A stretch of DNA of 64,000 nt from Flavobacterium araucananum (GTDB lineage Bacteria > Bacteroidota > Bacteroidia > Flavobacteriales > Flavobacteriaceae). The translations under genes were made by a program, and so were the position numbers. Position 1 is the first letter of the stretch. Each line of letters opens with the position of its first letter. Positions 43,858-52,224 of this stretch are shown here, one piece after another. The notes beneath the pieces were generated by a model, which had not been told where the DNA came from, did not search any database, and worked only from the letters and a program-made list of their open reading frames with translations. The stretch spans positions 62,001 to 126,000 of the forward strand of contig NZ_MUGS01000015.1 of the NCBI RefSeq assembly GCF_002222055.1. The letters run 5' to 3'.

Positions 43858-44211
43858 TATAATTTACTTTCTGAGATATAAAACTCCATTCGTTTTTCGA
43901 ATGGAGTTTTTTTTGTAAAAATGTTTTTACAAAACTTAAATGTCGTTACCCTTAAACGTTGTTTTTTCTTTATTTAAGTAAGAATACTACATTTATAAGT
44001 AAGAACTGTTTGGAAATATTGAATTAAATTTATAGTTTTAACAAAATTTATAAAAGTATAAGCAAATTTAATTAAGAGTTTAAAAGCATCAATTTTGGTT
44101 ATTTAACGATTATTTAGGTTTGTTGTCGAATAAATTTTTGCTCATATACATTATAATATAGTTTAGTGTTCTTAAAGAAACACTTTCTTAAATCCCCTTA
44201 AATCTGTAAAT
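43858..44211. other. Intergenic region upstream of the LamG-like gene
   Basis: 354 bases. After the terminator (43880-43917) there is only AT-rich sequence up to the ATG at 44212; no gene and no clear operator seen. Confidence 0.55.
43880..43917 (+). terminator. Terminator of the cysteine synthase-like gene
   Basis: A 13-bp perfect stem (43880-43892 with 43898-43910), 5-nt loop, followed by a T run. Confidence 0.9.
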
Positions 44212-45129
44212 ATGAAAAAATTATTACTAACATTAATGTTTGTAAGTTTTTTAAATAGTAATGCTCAAAATCCAGTTCAGGAATTCAATTTCAACGGAAA
44301 TTTAAACAATACTGATAATAGCATTTCCTTTTTGGGAGCTGCTAATTTTGTAAATGACAGAATGGGAGTTGCCAAGGGAGCGCAACGTCTTACTAATAAG
44401 GTTTTGCAAGGTGTAGTAGGGGATCTGCCGCAAGATAATAAACCAAGATCAATATCTATCTGGGTAAAATTTAATACTATTACTGCGCCAAATTATATTT
44501 TGGGTTATGGTACAGCCGTAAATACACAATATTTTGGACTATTGCAACAAACAGCCGCCGCAGGAAATTCAGACTTAAGTCTTGTTGGCTGGGGAGATAC
44601 AAACAACGCTATAGTTTCTGTTCCGCTATCAAAAGAAGTTTGGTACTTGTATAGTATTACTTATGATGGTACTAACTCAAAAATATACCGCAATGGCGAA
44701 TTATTAAAATCAGCAGACGGAATTTCACGTTTGACCAAAGGTTATATCCTTAGGTTAGGAGCCTTAAACGGTACGGCAGGAATCAACGCAGATGTAGACG
44801 ATCTAAAAATATATAATGTTGCCATGACTGCTGAGCAGGTTATGGAATCTTACAACAGCTCAAAATCGACTATTGCGACCGTTGCAGAAACTGCTCCGGT
44901 TTCGAGTACAGCAGTCAAAAAAGCTACTGTTGCAACTGTAAAAGCTACAGTTCCTGCAAAGACAGTAACAGCGGTTCCTACAACAACTACTGAGACCAAT
45001 ACAGGTTCTAAAAATGTTGAGGTTTTCTCGCAAGGAAGAAAAATAATAGGAAGTAATGCTTCTAATATTGCCGATTTGCCCGAAGGAACCTATTTATTGA
45101 AAATAACAAATAATCCGGCAAAAAAATAA
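44212..45129 (+). CDS. Secreted LamG-like protein with T9SS-type tail
   Basis: 305 residues. Signal peptide 1-19 (MKKLLLTLMFVSFLNSNAQ). Residues 20-215 form a LamG/concanavalin-like jelly roll: EFNFNGNLNNTDNSISF, RSISIWVKFN, WYLYSITYDGTNSKIYRNGE and ADVDDLKIYNVAMTAEQV. Residues 216-265 are a Thr/Ala/Val-rich linker. The last 40 residues (VEVFSQGRKIIGSNAS, IADLPEGTYLLKI) are the end of a type A T9SS sorting domain, so the protein should be moved across the outer membrane. LamG domains often bind glycans. The usual first strand of the sorting domain (YPNP) is lacking, so the tail may be incomplete. Confidence 0.85.
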   Translation: MKKLLLTLMFVSFLNSNAQNPVQEFNFNGNLNNTDNSISFLGAANFVNDRMGVAKGAQRLTNKVLQGVVGDLPQDNKPRSISIWVKFNTITAPNYILGYGTAVNTQYFGLLQQTAAAGNSDLSLVGWGDTNNAIVSVPLSKEVWYLYSITYDGTNSKIYRNGELLKSADGISRLTKGYILRLGALNGTAGINADVDDLKIYNVAMTAEQVMESYNSSKSTIATVAETAPVSSTAVKKATVATVKATVPAKTVTAVPTTTTETNTGSKNVEVFSQGRKIIGSNASNIADLPEGTYLLKITNNPAKK

Positions 45130-45212
45130 GTTCAAATTAAAATAAGATTTCGATTGTACAAATAATCATTTTTATATTGTTTAGTAAGCAATTATTTTTT
45201 TTGAATGGTAGG

Positions 45213-45246
45213 AGCCTTCTAAAGTCTAACTTTAAAAGGTTTTTTT
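45213..45246 (+). terminator. Terminator of the LamG-like gene
   Basis: AGCCTTCTAAAGT (45213-45225) pairs with ACTTTAAAAGGTT (45229-45241) using G-U pairs, then a T run. Confidence 0.72.
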
Positions 45247-45364
45247 AATCTTAATTTATTTTGACTTTTCTATAAAATCAACTAATCTATCGCTTAATCC
45301 ACTATCTAATACAATTGGAAAAAGTCAGGAGACTTTTGACATCTTTATGAGTAAAAAAGCAATA

Positions 45365-45398
45365 AAAAAACTGCGCAAAGACAATTGCGCAGTTTTTT
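45365..45398 (-). terminator. Terminator of the adhesin/toxin operon
   Basis: A 14-bp perfect stem (45365-45378 with 45385-45398) around a 6-nt loop, with A/T flanks, 35 bp below the last gene of the long minus-strand operon. Confidence 0.88.
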
Positions 45399-45432
45399 AT
45401 GAAGTCATTTCGCAGAGCGATGTAATTTTAAA

Positions 45433-45978
45433 TTATTCATTATCCTCAGCTTCCCATCGACCAAGTTCTTTTCTTTTTTCAATTTGATGCAGTACTAATT
45501 TTTTGATCTCTTCATCGTCCGTTTGTAAAAGAGTTTCTAATGCTTCAATATTGTATGGCTCAGGCTGTGCACCAATGGCATAAATTATTTTTCGAATAAA
45601 GGGGTATTTAAGGTCCTCATCATGTTTGTAAAAATCAGGTAATTCTGAGATTATTTTGATTAAATAATTTATACTATTTTTATCATTATTGTAATATTGC
45701 TGTAACGATGTAATAATTTGTTCATGATCATGATGCCAGTATTCTAATAAAAAAAAATGCAATAGTTTTATAAAATCACTTTCCGACATAGAAATTGGAA
45801 ATCTCCACAATATTGCGTTAAATCTTCTGTTAAAAACAGAATCATTTTTTGACTCTAATAGCAATTGTTTTAGCTCTTTAAAATTTGCTTTGTAAGGAAA
45901 TATAGGTAATAATTCCTCTCTACTAATTCGAAAATTTTCATGAAAAATCTCCCAATCTTTTTCTGTTACTTTTATCAT
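45433..45978 (-). CDS. Candidate immunity protein
   Basis: 181 residues, not recognised. No signal peptide, so cytoplasmic. Helix-rich throughout, with repeating hydrophobic spacing that suggests a HEAT-like or superhelical fold: FKELKQLLLESKND, DFIKLLHFFLLEYWHHD, SINYLIKIISELPDFY, EALETLLQTDDEEIKKLVLHQIEKRKEL. Its ATG overlaps the TGA of the toxin-like gene by 4 bp (ATGA), the coupling usual for a toxin and its immunity protein. The assignment rests on position, size and overlap, not on similarity. An alternative is a general HEAT-repeat accessory protein. Confidence 0.7.
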   Translation of the reverse strand: MIKVTEKDWEIFHENFRISREELLPIFPYKANFKELKQLLLESKNDSVFNRRFNAILWRFPISMSESDFIKLLHFFLLEYWHHDHEQIITSLQQYYNNDKNSINYLIKIISELPDFYKHDEDLKYPFIRKIIYAIGAQPEPYNIEALETLLQTDDEEIKKLVLHQIEKRKELGRWEAEDNE

Positions 45979-46769
45979 TTTTTTACTCTTGGTATTACTT
46001 CAAAAAACAAAATATTTTTATTAAATTCTGCCAATGCATCGGCTTTTCCTAATGCAATATTTACTTGATATATTTCTTTTGGACTATTCATGTGATAACT
46101 TTCTGTCTTAAATAGTGCATAATCTCTCGTACCCCATTTATTTACATCATTTACTCCTCTTGGAAATTGATCTACGAATATTTCTCTCATGTAATCAGTT
46201 TTATCATTAATTAATGCTTTTCTTTTCAATAAATCGAATGTTCCTGGTTTCATTTGAAATTTTACTATAATTCCATCATAACCATTTCCAGTCCTCGTGC
46301 CATAAAGTATGTAATTTAGAGTTGGAGATGTAAATGTTTCTCCAGATGCAATGATTCCTTCACCCTTAAGCACTCTATCATAATGCTCTTGTGTCATAGC
46401 TCTATAAAAAATTTCGCCCCCTTCGTAAATCTCATAATCCCCAACCTTTTTTATTAGTTTTCCAAGACTAACTGGGCTTGCTAATTTACTAGTGACTCTC
46501 CATTTTAAGTATCCGCCACCATTCTTAATAGCCTCTAAGTTTTTAGAAACTAATGTTAATTCGTCGACATTAGTTTTTAAAGCTGGTGCCTGGTTATATA
46601 AAATTTCATAGGAAGCAAATGCTTCATCATTATTTTTAACAAAGCTCTTGAATTCAGAACTACCAATTTTTAAATCATCCTGAAGTGAGGAAAACCAGCA
46701 TTGTACAGTAAAAGACGAACTTGCTAAAAAAACAAGTAATATTAATATTCTTTTTAAATAGTTTTTCAT
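45975..46769 (-). CDS. Secreted toxin-like protein (polymorphic-toxin C-terminal domain on its own)
   Basis: 264 residues. Residues 1-24 form a signal peptide (KNYLKRILILLVFLASSSF). Residues 30-115 look like the pretoxin hinge that normally precedes C-terminal toxins (FKSFVKNNDEAFASYEILY, LKTNVDELTLVSKNLEAI, GGYLKW). Residues 115-264 look like a toxin domain: EGGEIFYRAMTQEHYDRVL, GETFTSPTLNYILYG, YDGIIVKFQMKPGTFDLL and YQVNIALGKADALAEFN. The FYRAM and ETFTSPT blocks recall ADP-ribosyltransferase-like folds, but I cannot prove the activity. It lies in the same frame as the giant upstream gene, two codons after that gene's stop. Confidence 0.72.
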   Translation of the reverse strand: MKNYLKRILILLVFLASSSFTVQCWFSSLQDDLKIGSSEFKSFVKNNDEAFASYEILYNQAPALKTNVDELTLVSKNLEAIKNGGGYLKWRVTSKLASPVSLGKLIKKVGDYEIYEGGEIFYRAMTQEHYDRVLKGEGIIASGETFTSPTLNYILYGTRTGNGYDGIIVKFQMKPGTFDLLKRKALINDKTDYMREIFVDQFPRGVNDVNKWGTRDYALFKTESYHMNSPKEIYQVNIALGKADALAEFNKNILFFEVIPRVKK

Positions 46770-46775
46770 AGTATT

Positions 46776-49700
46776 TTAAAAATTACAGATTTGTTTTTTT
46801 GGGTATTTTGTTCTAAAATTTTTCCATCCTATGAAAAATTCTGAATCTATTTTATTCATTTCTTTTAAAACATCTTCGCTTGCACCTGCAAAATCCAGCA
46901 TGAATCTTTCATATAACACTTTGTCAAGCTTATCTAACTTTGTTTTTAAAGAACTTAATTCAGTTTTATCAAGTAAAGTTAACAGGCTGCTAGTTTCTGT
47001 AACTGCTTTTTCTGATCTTAGTATTGTTATTGCATTCTCTACGACTTTTATTTCTGCTGCTGTAATTGCGTTTGCCTCTTTTAGAGCATTTAGATTTTTT
47101 TCTAATTGTATCGCAGACAATTCTTTTGTTGGTTTTGTAAGTAGTTTTATATTATTATTAGTATTTAAAAGCTGAGTTTCTTTTGCAAATTCAACAGTTT
47201 GCGTATTTATATCTATCGCTTTATAAGTCAATGTCTTTTCGCCAACAACATCAAAAATGTTTTGAGCCTCATTGACAGCAGCAAATTCGTTAGAAATTTT
47301 CAACATGTTATTTGGTAATACCAAATCAGTAACCGATAAGATACCTGTTGCCAAACTTGCTTTATTAAAAAAGCCGGCAAGTTCCTCATTTTGTTCTCTA
47401 AAAGCTGTACCAGCCATACTTGCTACAGAACTTACTTTATCTGCATAAAATATTATTCTTCCTAATTTTGTTAGTTGCCCTCCTGGTATAGCCAAAGTAA
47501 GTGCATCTAATGAAGTTTGAATAATATCTGCTCGGGTTTGCATATCACCAACATCACTAGAATAAAGAGATAAGATAGCGGGAACAGGAAGTGCAATTGG
47601 TTTTCCGTCTTTATCTTTATTAAGTTCATAATCTTTAAGAAGATTCTCTTTTGATAGATTTTTAAAGAGCATAAAATCAAATGGAGAAAATTTATGTTTA
47701 TCCATTGGTACTGATTCGCTTTTAAAGAGGCCTTCTTTTAATGACTGCTCCACATGGATCTTTTTAGTTTGTTCATCATATTTAGCATCTATAGACAGGA
47801 ATTTATGATCCTTGCTTTCATAATCGTAAAATAGACCAATTTGAGTATAATTTGAAAGATAGGATGCAAAGTCTGCGTAGCCTCTTACAAAAATATTTTT
47901 GTAATCATAGGTCAAAGCAACTTCGGGTTTTTTGAAGTAGTCTGTAAGTTCTTTTATTGATTTTAACTGATATTTGGCTATGATTTCTTTCATGCCATTA
48001 TTGTATTTTTCTGATCTTAGAAAATGCTGATAGAATACACTCATTAGTAATTTTCTATTATCTCCGGAAATAACTAAGTTACCATCATCTATTTTAAGAT
48101 ACATAATGTACCAAAGAGGGAACTCTCTTTTGATCGTTGCCGGACCTGAACCACCTCTTGTGTTTGGCCAGCTAAAAACTACTTTGTCATTTTCTAATAA
48201 ATCTATTAAAATATTTGAATCAAATTTAGTGTAGGCAAGTATGTTTACTACAATTTTTTCTTCTTCCTGAGCCCATAAATTTCTTTGCATTAATGTTTTA
48301 ACCAATGCGATTGCTCTTTCGGATTTTAAATTTTGAAACTCTAGCTGAGTTGCTAATTTTAAACATTTTACTTGTTCGTCACTTAATAATGCAGGTAATG
48401 CAACGTTTGGATCAAATAAAGACTTTAGACATTCATTATTTGTTTTTACTTGCTCATTTAGTGATGTGTCGAAATACTGGAAATATTTTTCATAGTATTT
48501 TTGTTTATCAGTACTATTGTATAATTCGTAAACAAAATTATATGTTTTTGCTTGTCCTCTCCATCCGGTATGATCGTTTAAATTAATTCTAAAGTTTTCA
48601 TCCCATTTATAAGTAGTTTTTATAGTCCCGGCATATGCTGTGGCACCTGCGCCTGATTGTTCTGAATATGTATCTGTAAATTTGTCAAAAAAGGCAGGAT
48701 ATACTACTCGCATTTCGGCAATTTTATTAATCCATAATTGCTCAGGTTTGCCAAAATGTCCTTTAAGCATATTTTTTGTATTTTGATCATAACACCACAA
48801 ACATGCCGTATTTACAGAAATTTCTTTGCTTAAATTATTTAAGAATGTAGTAGTGTATGGCGAAACTTTATTTATAAATACATCAAGGCTAATTTCTGTG
48901 GTACCAGAGCTATATTGTTTTATATTTTGATGTTCTGATACAGGAAATGATAATTTAAAAATTGCATAATTTGAATTTGCATTTAATAGAGGAAATATAA
49001 AACCATTTACTTTACTAAAATCAGCCAGATCTTTATAGATAGTTTTATTTTGTTGATTAACATAACCTTTTGAGGTTTCATATATATATTCATTTATCGT
49101 CTTTCCGTCATCTTCAAGTTTTTGAAATTTACTTAAAGATCCTGTTTTACTCTTGTTAGAGTATGACATTGCATCTATGGTTCCTTCTACAGATCCATAT
49201 GTAAAGTAGTATTTTATTAATTTTTGATGCTCGATAGATACAACCTGGCCATCTGGTGTAATAAATGATACTGTCCCTTTAGTATTATCTTTGGAATCTT
49301 GATCTAAATTGATAAATGTATAAGGAATTTTTTCATAAGTACCGTAAGTTTCTCCGTCTTTATCTCCTTGAAACAAATACAATTGCAATCCAGGCGCATG
49401 TAGCACCTGCCAGTCGTTATGACTAAATTCTGTTCCAGTACCATAATCCATCAATAAATCGGTAGGAGTAATAGTCTTGTATTCCGTAAACGGATGTTGT
49501 AACCCAAATACACCGTGTCCTAATTCGTGAGCAATAGTTTTAGAAGTGCTTCCTTTGTCTTCTTCTTTATCTTTGGCACTACCAAATACAAAACCGAATT
49601 GACGTTTTAGCGGCATGAAACCAGCTAAACCTTTTGAAGACGGAATATTTGTTACTAAAATATAATAAGAATCTTTTTCGTAAGTTATTTGTGTTTTTAT

Positions 49701-52169
49701 GTAGGCAATTATTGCTTGCTGCTCTGCTGTATATTGTGCCAGCCAGCCACTATCTCCACATTCTATAGTATTTTTAGGGTAATAACTTGAAGGCAAATCT
49801 ACATTTTGCGTTGATACATTAAAGTTAATTCCTGCCTTATTGTATATAGTATTAAGATCTTTTTCGACATTAGAAATTGAAGCGTTATTAATACTTATTA
49901 CTTTAAGATTAATGTTTTTATTGGTCAAATGCCACAAATCAATTGTTCCTGCAATATCATATTTGCCAGCAGCCTCTTTTGGATCTTTTGGGGTTGCAGG
50001 TTTTACAGTGGCAATAATTGTTTCTTTAGCAAAATCTAACGTCTTTTTTAGTGTTAGTGTTGCAACATCATCTTTCCAAACCACTTGAGTGCTGTCTATA
50101 GCAGTACCATTTTGTGTTTTAAAGATAATGTCTTTTTTTGTTTTTCCGTTTTTGAAAGTTGCTGTTGCGACTATAATATCGGTATTTGGTTTATCTGATA
50201 TAGCTTTGTAATTTACTTTATAAGTACCACCGCCTTTTTTTGTAATGGTTTGATACGTTTTATTCAGGTTTCCATTTTCGGTTGTTGGAGAAATATCAAA
50301 AGCATATTTCCCATCTCCCTTAGAGAATATAACATTTACATCTTCTGATGAAATTTCTGTGACTTCGCCACCAGATCCCATTCCGTTCGTGTTTTTAGAA
50401 TTAGGAATTCCGCCTGCCGCAAGTTGCCCGGATTGATCGATTTTTCCTGTTGGAGCATTAGCCGGTACAGAAAATTGTTTTCCGTTTTTATCTGTAATTA
50501 TTATGTCATTTACAGTTTTAGGAATCGTATAGCTAACATCACCAGGACCTTTTACAGTTACGGTACCATCAGGGTTTTTAGTTACAGATTCTACAATAAA
50601 ATCTACATTTTGATTTATAACTTTTCCGTTATCGCCAAAAACATCATTTACAACCCCATCCAAATCAGCCATACTGCTCCAGTTAGGATCGTAGCTGGCA
50701 AGAATTTCTCCTGAGATTAATTTAAAGTCGGTATTAAGACCAATGTTATTAAAAGTGATTCGGATTCTGGTATATTTACCAATGTTACTTTTTGATTTTC
50801 CGTTTTCATCTTTTCCTGCAAATGCATCGGCTGCATCAATCAGTTTCCTGAATTTTTCTAAAAAGGGCAGGGTTACATAACCATCTCCGGAAAAATTACC
50901 ATTACTTCCTGTAGCGTGCAACACTACTATAGGAAAATCTCCTGCTGATACAACATCATTTGGGTAAAGATTAGGCAACGGAGTTTTGTTGGCCAGGTCA
51001 TTTGGGTCGGGTTGTATACCACAACCGGCAAAAGCAATTTCGTCTTTGGCAATGGTTGTAAATTCATTAATTGTACTATGAACATATTTACCAAGATCGC
51101 AGGATGATCCTACGGTATACTCGTAAGTTGTATTTGGTTTTAAATTGGTAAGGGTAATGTTTTCTCGAGGTGTTACCACTTTATACCAGTCAGAATTGGC
51201 GTTTTTTTCGCGGTAATTTACCTGATAATCATAATTTTCTATATTGCCGCTCCAGGTTATTTTGGCCTGATCCTGACTTACTCCTGAAGTTGTAATCGCC
51301 AATGGTGAGGTACAGAATACTTCGTATGTAAAAGCAAAAATTTCGGTATAACCGTTGTTTTTGAACACACCAATTTCTTCGGCACCTAAAATTGCCTTTG
51401 CTTTTATGCGCCACGCATATTTTTTGCCCGGAATAAGTTGAGGTTCGCTCATACCATATTGCAGGGTTGTCATTTTGGTTGTAGTGGTATACAATGCTGG
51501 CGAGTAGGCAAATGCATTTTGAACCGGGGTGTAATTGTCCCAAATTTCTACCAATGAAAATTCATATTCGACATTGCTGACATTGATGCTTCGCGGTGTC
51601 CAGCTAAAAACAATATTTTGAATATTTTGCTGCATGATCGAAGCATTATTCAAAGGGAGGTTTAAAAATGGTGGTTCATTCTGAAATATAATAGTGGTTG
51701 AGCCTGTTTTTTTAGACAGTTTTTTTCCTGTAGCAAAATCATAAACTTCTACATAAATATTGTAAATGCCTTCTGGTAAAGGCTGTGCATATTGATTTTG
51801 GTTTAATCCTAACAAGTTTTGATACTCAAAATAAGGAGCTAAGTCGACATTGGTTAACTGAAGCGGAAATCCTCCTTCGAGATACAATGGTTTTGCACCT
51901 ACCACAAAATCATTGGTATTAAATGCTATACCGTTCCCCTGAAAATAAATTTTAAGTCGTACCTGACGGTTTGAAATGGTCAAATCGTTTAGGACTAACT
52001 GAATTTTTATAGGACTATTTATCGTAGTCGCATCTGCATATTTAGTCAAATAAATAGGAGAGGGCTGCGTAAGTTGGGTCGTGATCGATATAGGAAAGGT
52101 TTGCGCAAAGCTTCCAAATCCTGCCAGGGAACATAACAGTAATAAATATAGGTGTAATTTTTTTTGCAT
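46776..52169 (-). CDS. Giant secreted protein with FN3 and metallopeptidase domains, toxin carrier
   Basis: 1797 residues from the ATG at 52169 (MQKKLHLYLLLLCSLAGFGS, a signal peptide); the ATG at 52193 adds eight residues. Order: a TANFOR-like N-terminal domain with Ig-like strands (about 30-280), one FN3 domain (about 285-375, ITWSGNIENYDYQVNYREK), a middle beta-rich region, a zinc peptidase with HELGHGVFGLQHPF (His881, Glu882, His885) and Met-turn LLMDYG, a long helical region, and a C-terminal helical stretch after a short hydrophobic patch (about 1600-1660). No T9SS tail and no toxin domain at the end; the frame stops just before the toxin-like gene. It is likely moved by T9SS or a related route, judging by neighbours. 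Confidence 0.85.
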   Translation of the reverse strand: MQKKLHLYLLLLCSLAGFGSFAQTFPISITTQLTQPSPIYLTKYADATTINSPIKIQLVLNDLTISNRQVRLKIYFQGNGIAFNTNDFVVGAKPLYLEGGFPLQLTNVDLAPYFEYQNLLGLNQNQYAQPLPEGIYNIYVEVYDFATGKKLSKKTGSTTIIFQNEPPFLNLPLNNASIMQQNIQNIVFSWTPRSINVSNVEYEFSLVEIWDNYTPVQNAFAYSPALYTTTTKMTTLQYGMSEPQLIPGKKYAWRIKAKAILGAEEIGVFKNNGYTEIFAFTYEVFCTSPLAITTSGVSQDQAKITWSGNIENYDYQVNYREKNANSDWYKVVTPRENITLTNLKPNTTYEYTVGSSCDLGKYVHSTINEFTTIAKDEIAFAGCGIQPDPNDLANKTPLPNLYPNDVVSAGDFPIVVLHATGSNGNFSGDGYVTLPFLEKFRKLIDAADAFAGKDENGKSKSNIGKYTRIRITFNNIGLNTDFKLISGEILASYDPNWSSMADLDGVVNDVFGDNGKVINQNVDFIVESVTKNPDGTVTVKGPGDVSYTIPKTVNDIIITDKNGKQFSVPANAPTGKIDQSGQLAAGGIPNSKNTNGMGSGGEVTEISSEDVNVIFSKGDGKYAFDISPTTENGNLNKTYQTITKKGGGTYKVNYKAISDKPNTDIIVATATFKNGKTKKDIIFKTQNGTAIDSTQVVWKDDVATLTLKKTLDFAKETIIATVKPATPKDPKEAAGKYDIAGTIDLWHLTNKNINLKVISINNASISNVEKDLNTIYNKAGINFNVSTQNVDLPSSYYPKNTIECGDSGWLAQYTAEQQAIIAYIKTQITYEKDSYYILVTNIPSSKGLAGFMPLKRQFGFVFGSAKDKEEDKGSTSKTIAHELGHGVFGLQHPFTEYKTITPTDLLMDYGTGTEFSHNDWQVLHAPGLQLYLFQGDKDGETYGTYEKIPYTFINLDQDSKDNTKGTVSFITPDGQVVSIEHQKLIKYYFTYGSVEGTIDAMSYSNKSKTGSLSKFQKLEDDGKTINEYIYETSKGYVNQQNKTIYKDLADFSKVNGFIFPLLNANSNYAIFKLSFPVSEHQNIKQYSSGTTEISLDVFINKVSPYTTTFLNNLSKEISVNTACLWCYDQNTKNMLKGHFGKPEQLWINKIAEMRVVYPAFFDKFTDTYSEQSGAGATAYAGTIKTTYKWDENFRINLNDHTGWRGQAKTYNFVYELYNSTDKQKYYEKYFQYFDTSLNEQVKTNNECLKSLFDPNVALPALLSDEQVKCLKLATQLEFQNLKSERAIALVKTLMQRNLWAQEEEKIVVNILAYTKFDSNILIDLLENDKVVFSWPNTRGGSGPATIKREFPLWYIMYLKIDDGNLVISGDNRKLLMSVFYQHFLRSEKYNNGMKEIIAKYQLKSIKELTDYFKKPEVALTYDYKNIFVRGYADFASYLSNYTQIGLFYDYESKDHKFLSIDAKYDEQTKKIHVEQSLKEGLFKSESVPMDKHKFSPFDFMLFKNLSKENLLKDYELNKDKDGKPIALPVPAILSLYSSDVGDMQTRADIIQTSLDALTLAIPGGQLTKLGRIIFYADKVSSVASMAGTAFREQNEELAGFFNKASLATGILSVTDLVLPNNMLKISNEFAAVNEAQNIFDVVGEKTLTYKAIDINTQTVEFAKETQLLNTNNNIKLLTKPTKELSAIQLEKNLNALKEANAITAAEIKVVENAITILRSEKAVTETSSLLTLLDKTELSSLKTKLDKLDKVLYERFMLDFAGASEDVLKEMNKIDSEFFIGWKNFRTKYPKKQICNF

Positions 52170-52224
52170 CTTGGGTAATTGAGTTTTATCCATTTTTTGT
52201 CAGGTCAGTATCTTATTTACTACT

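Noticed and set aside
45256..45324. Minus-strand open stretch ending LSDRLVDFIEKSK before a stop
   Set aside because: It looks like the end of a gene, but only about 22 codons are open after an in-frame TGA; too short to call a pseudogene.
48305..48586. Plus-strand frames inside the giant minus-strand gene
   Set aside because: Shadow frames of a long real coding region with domain evidence on the other strand.
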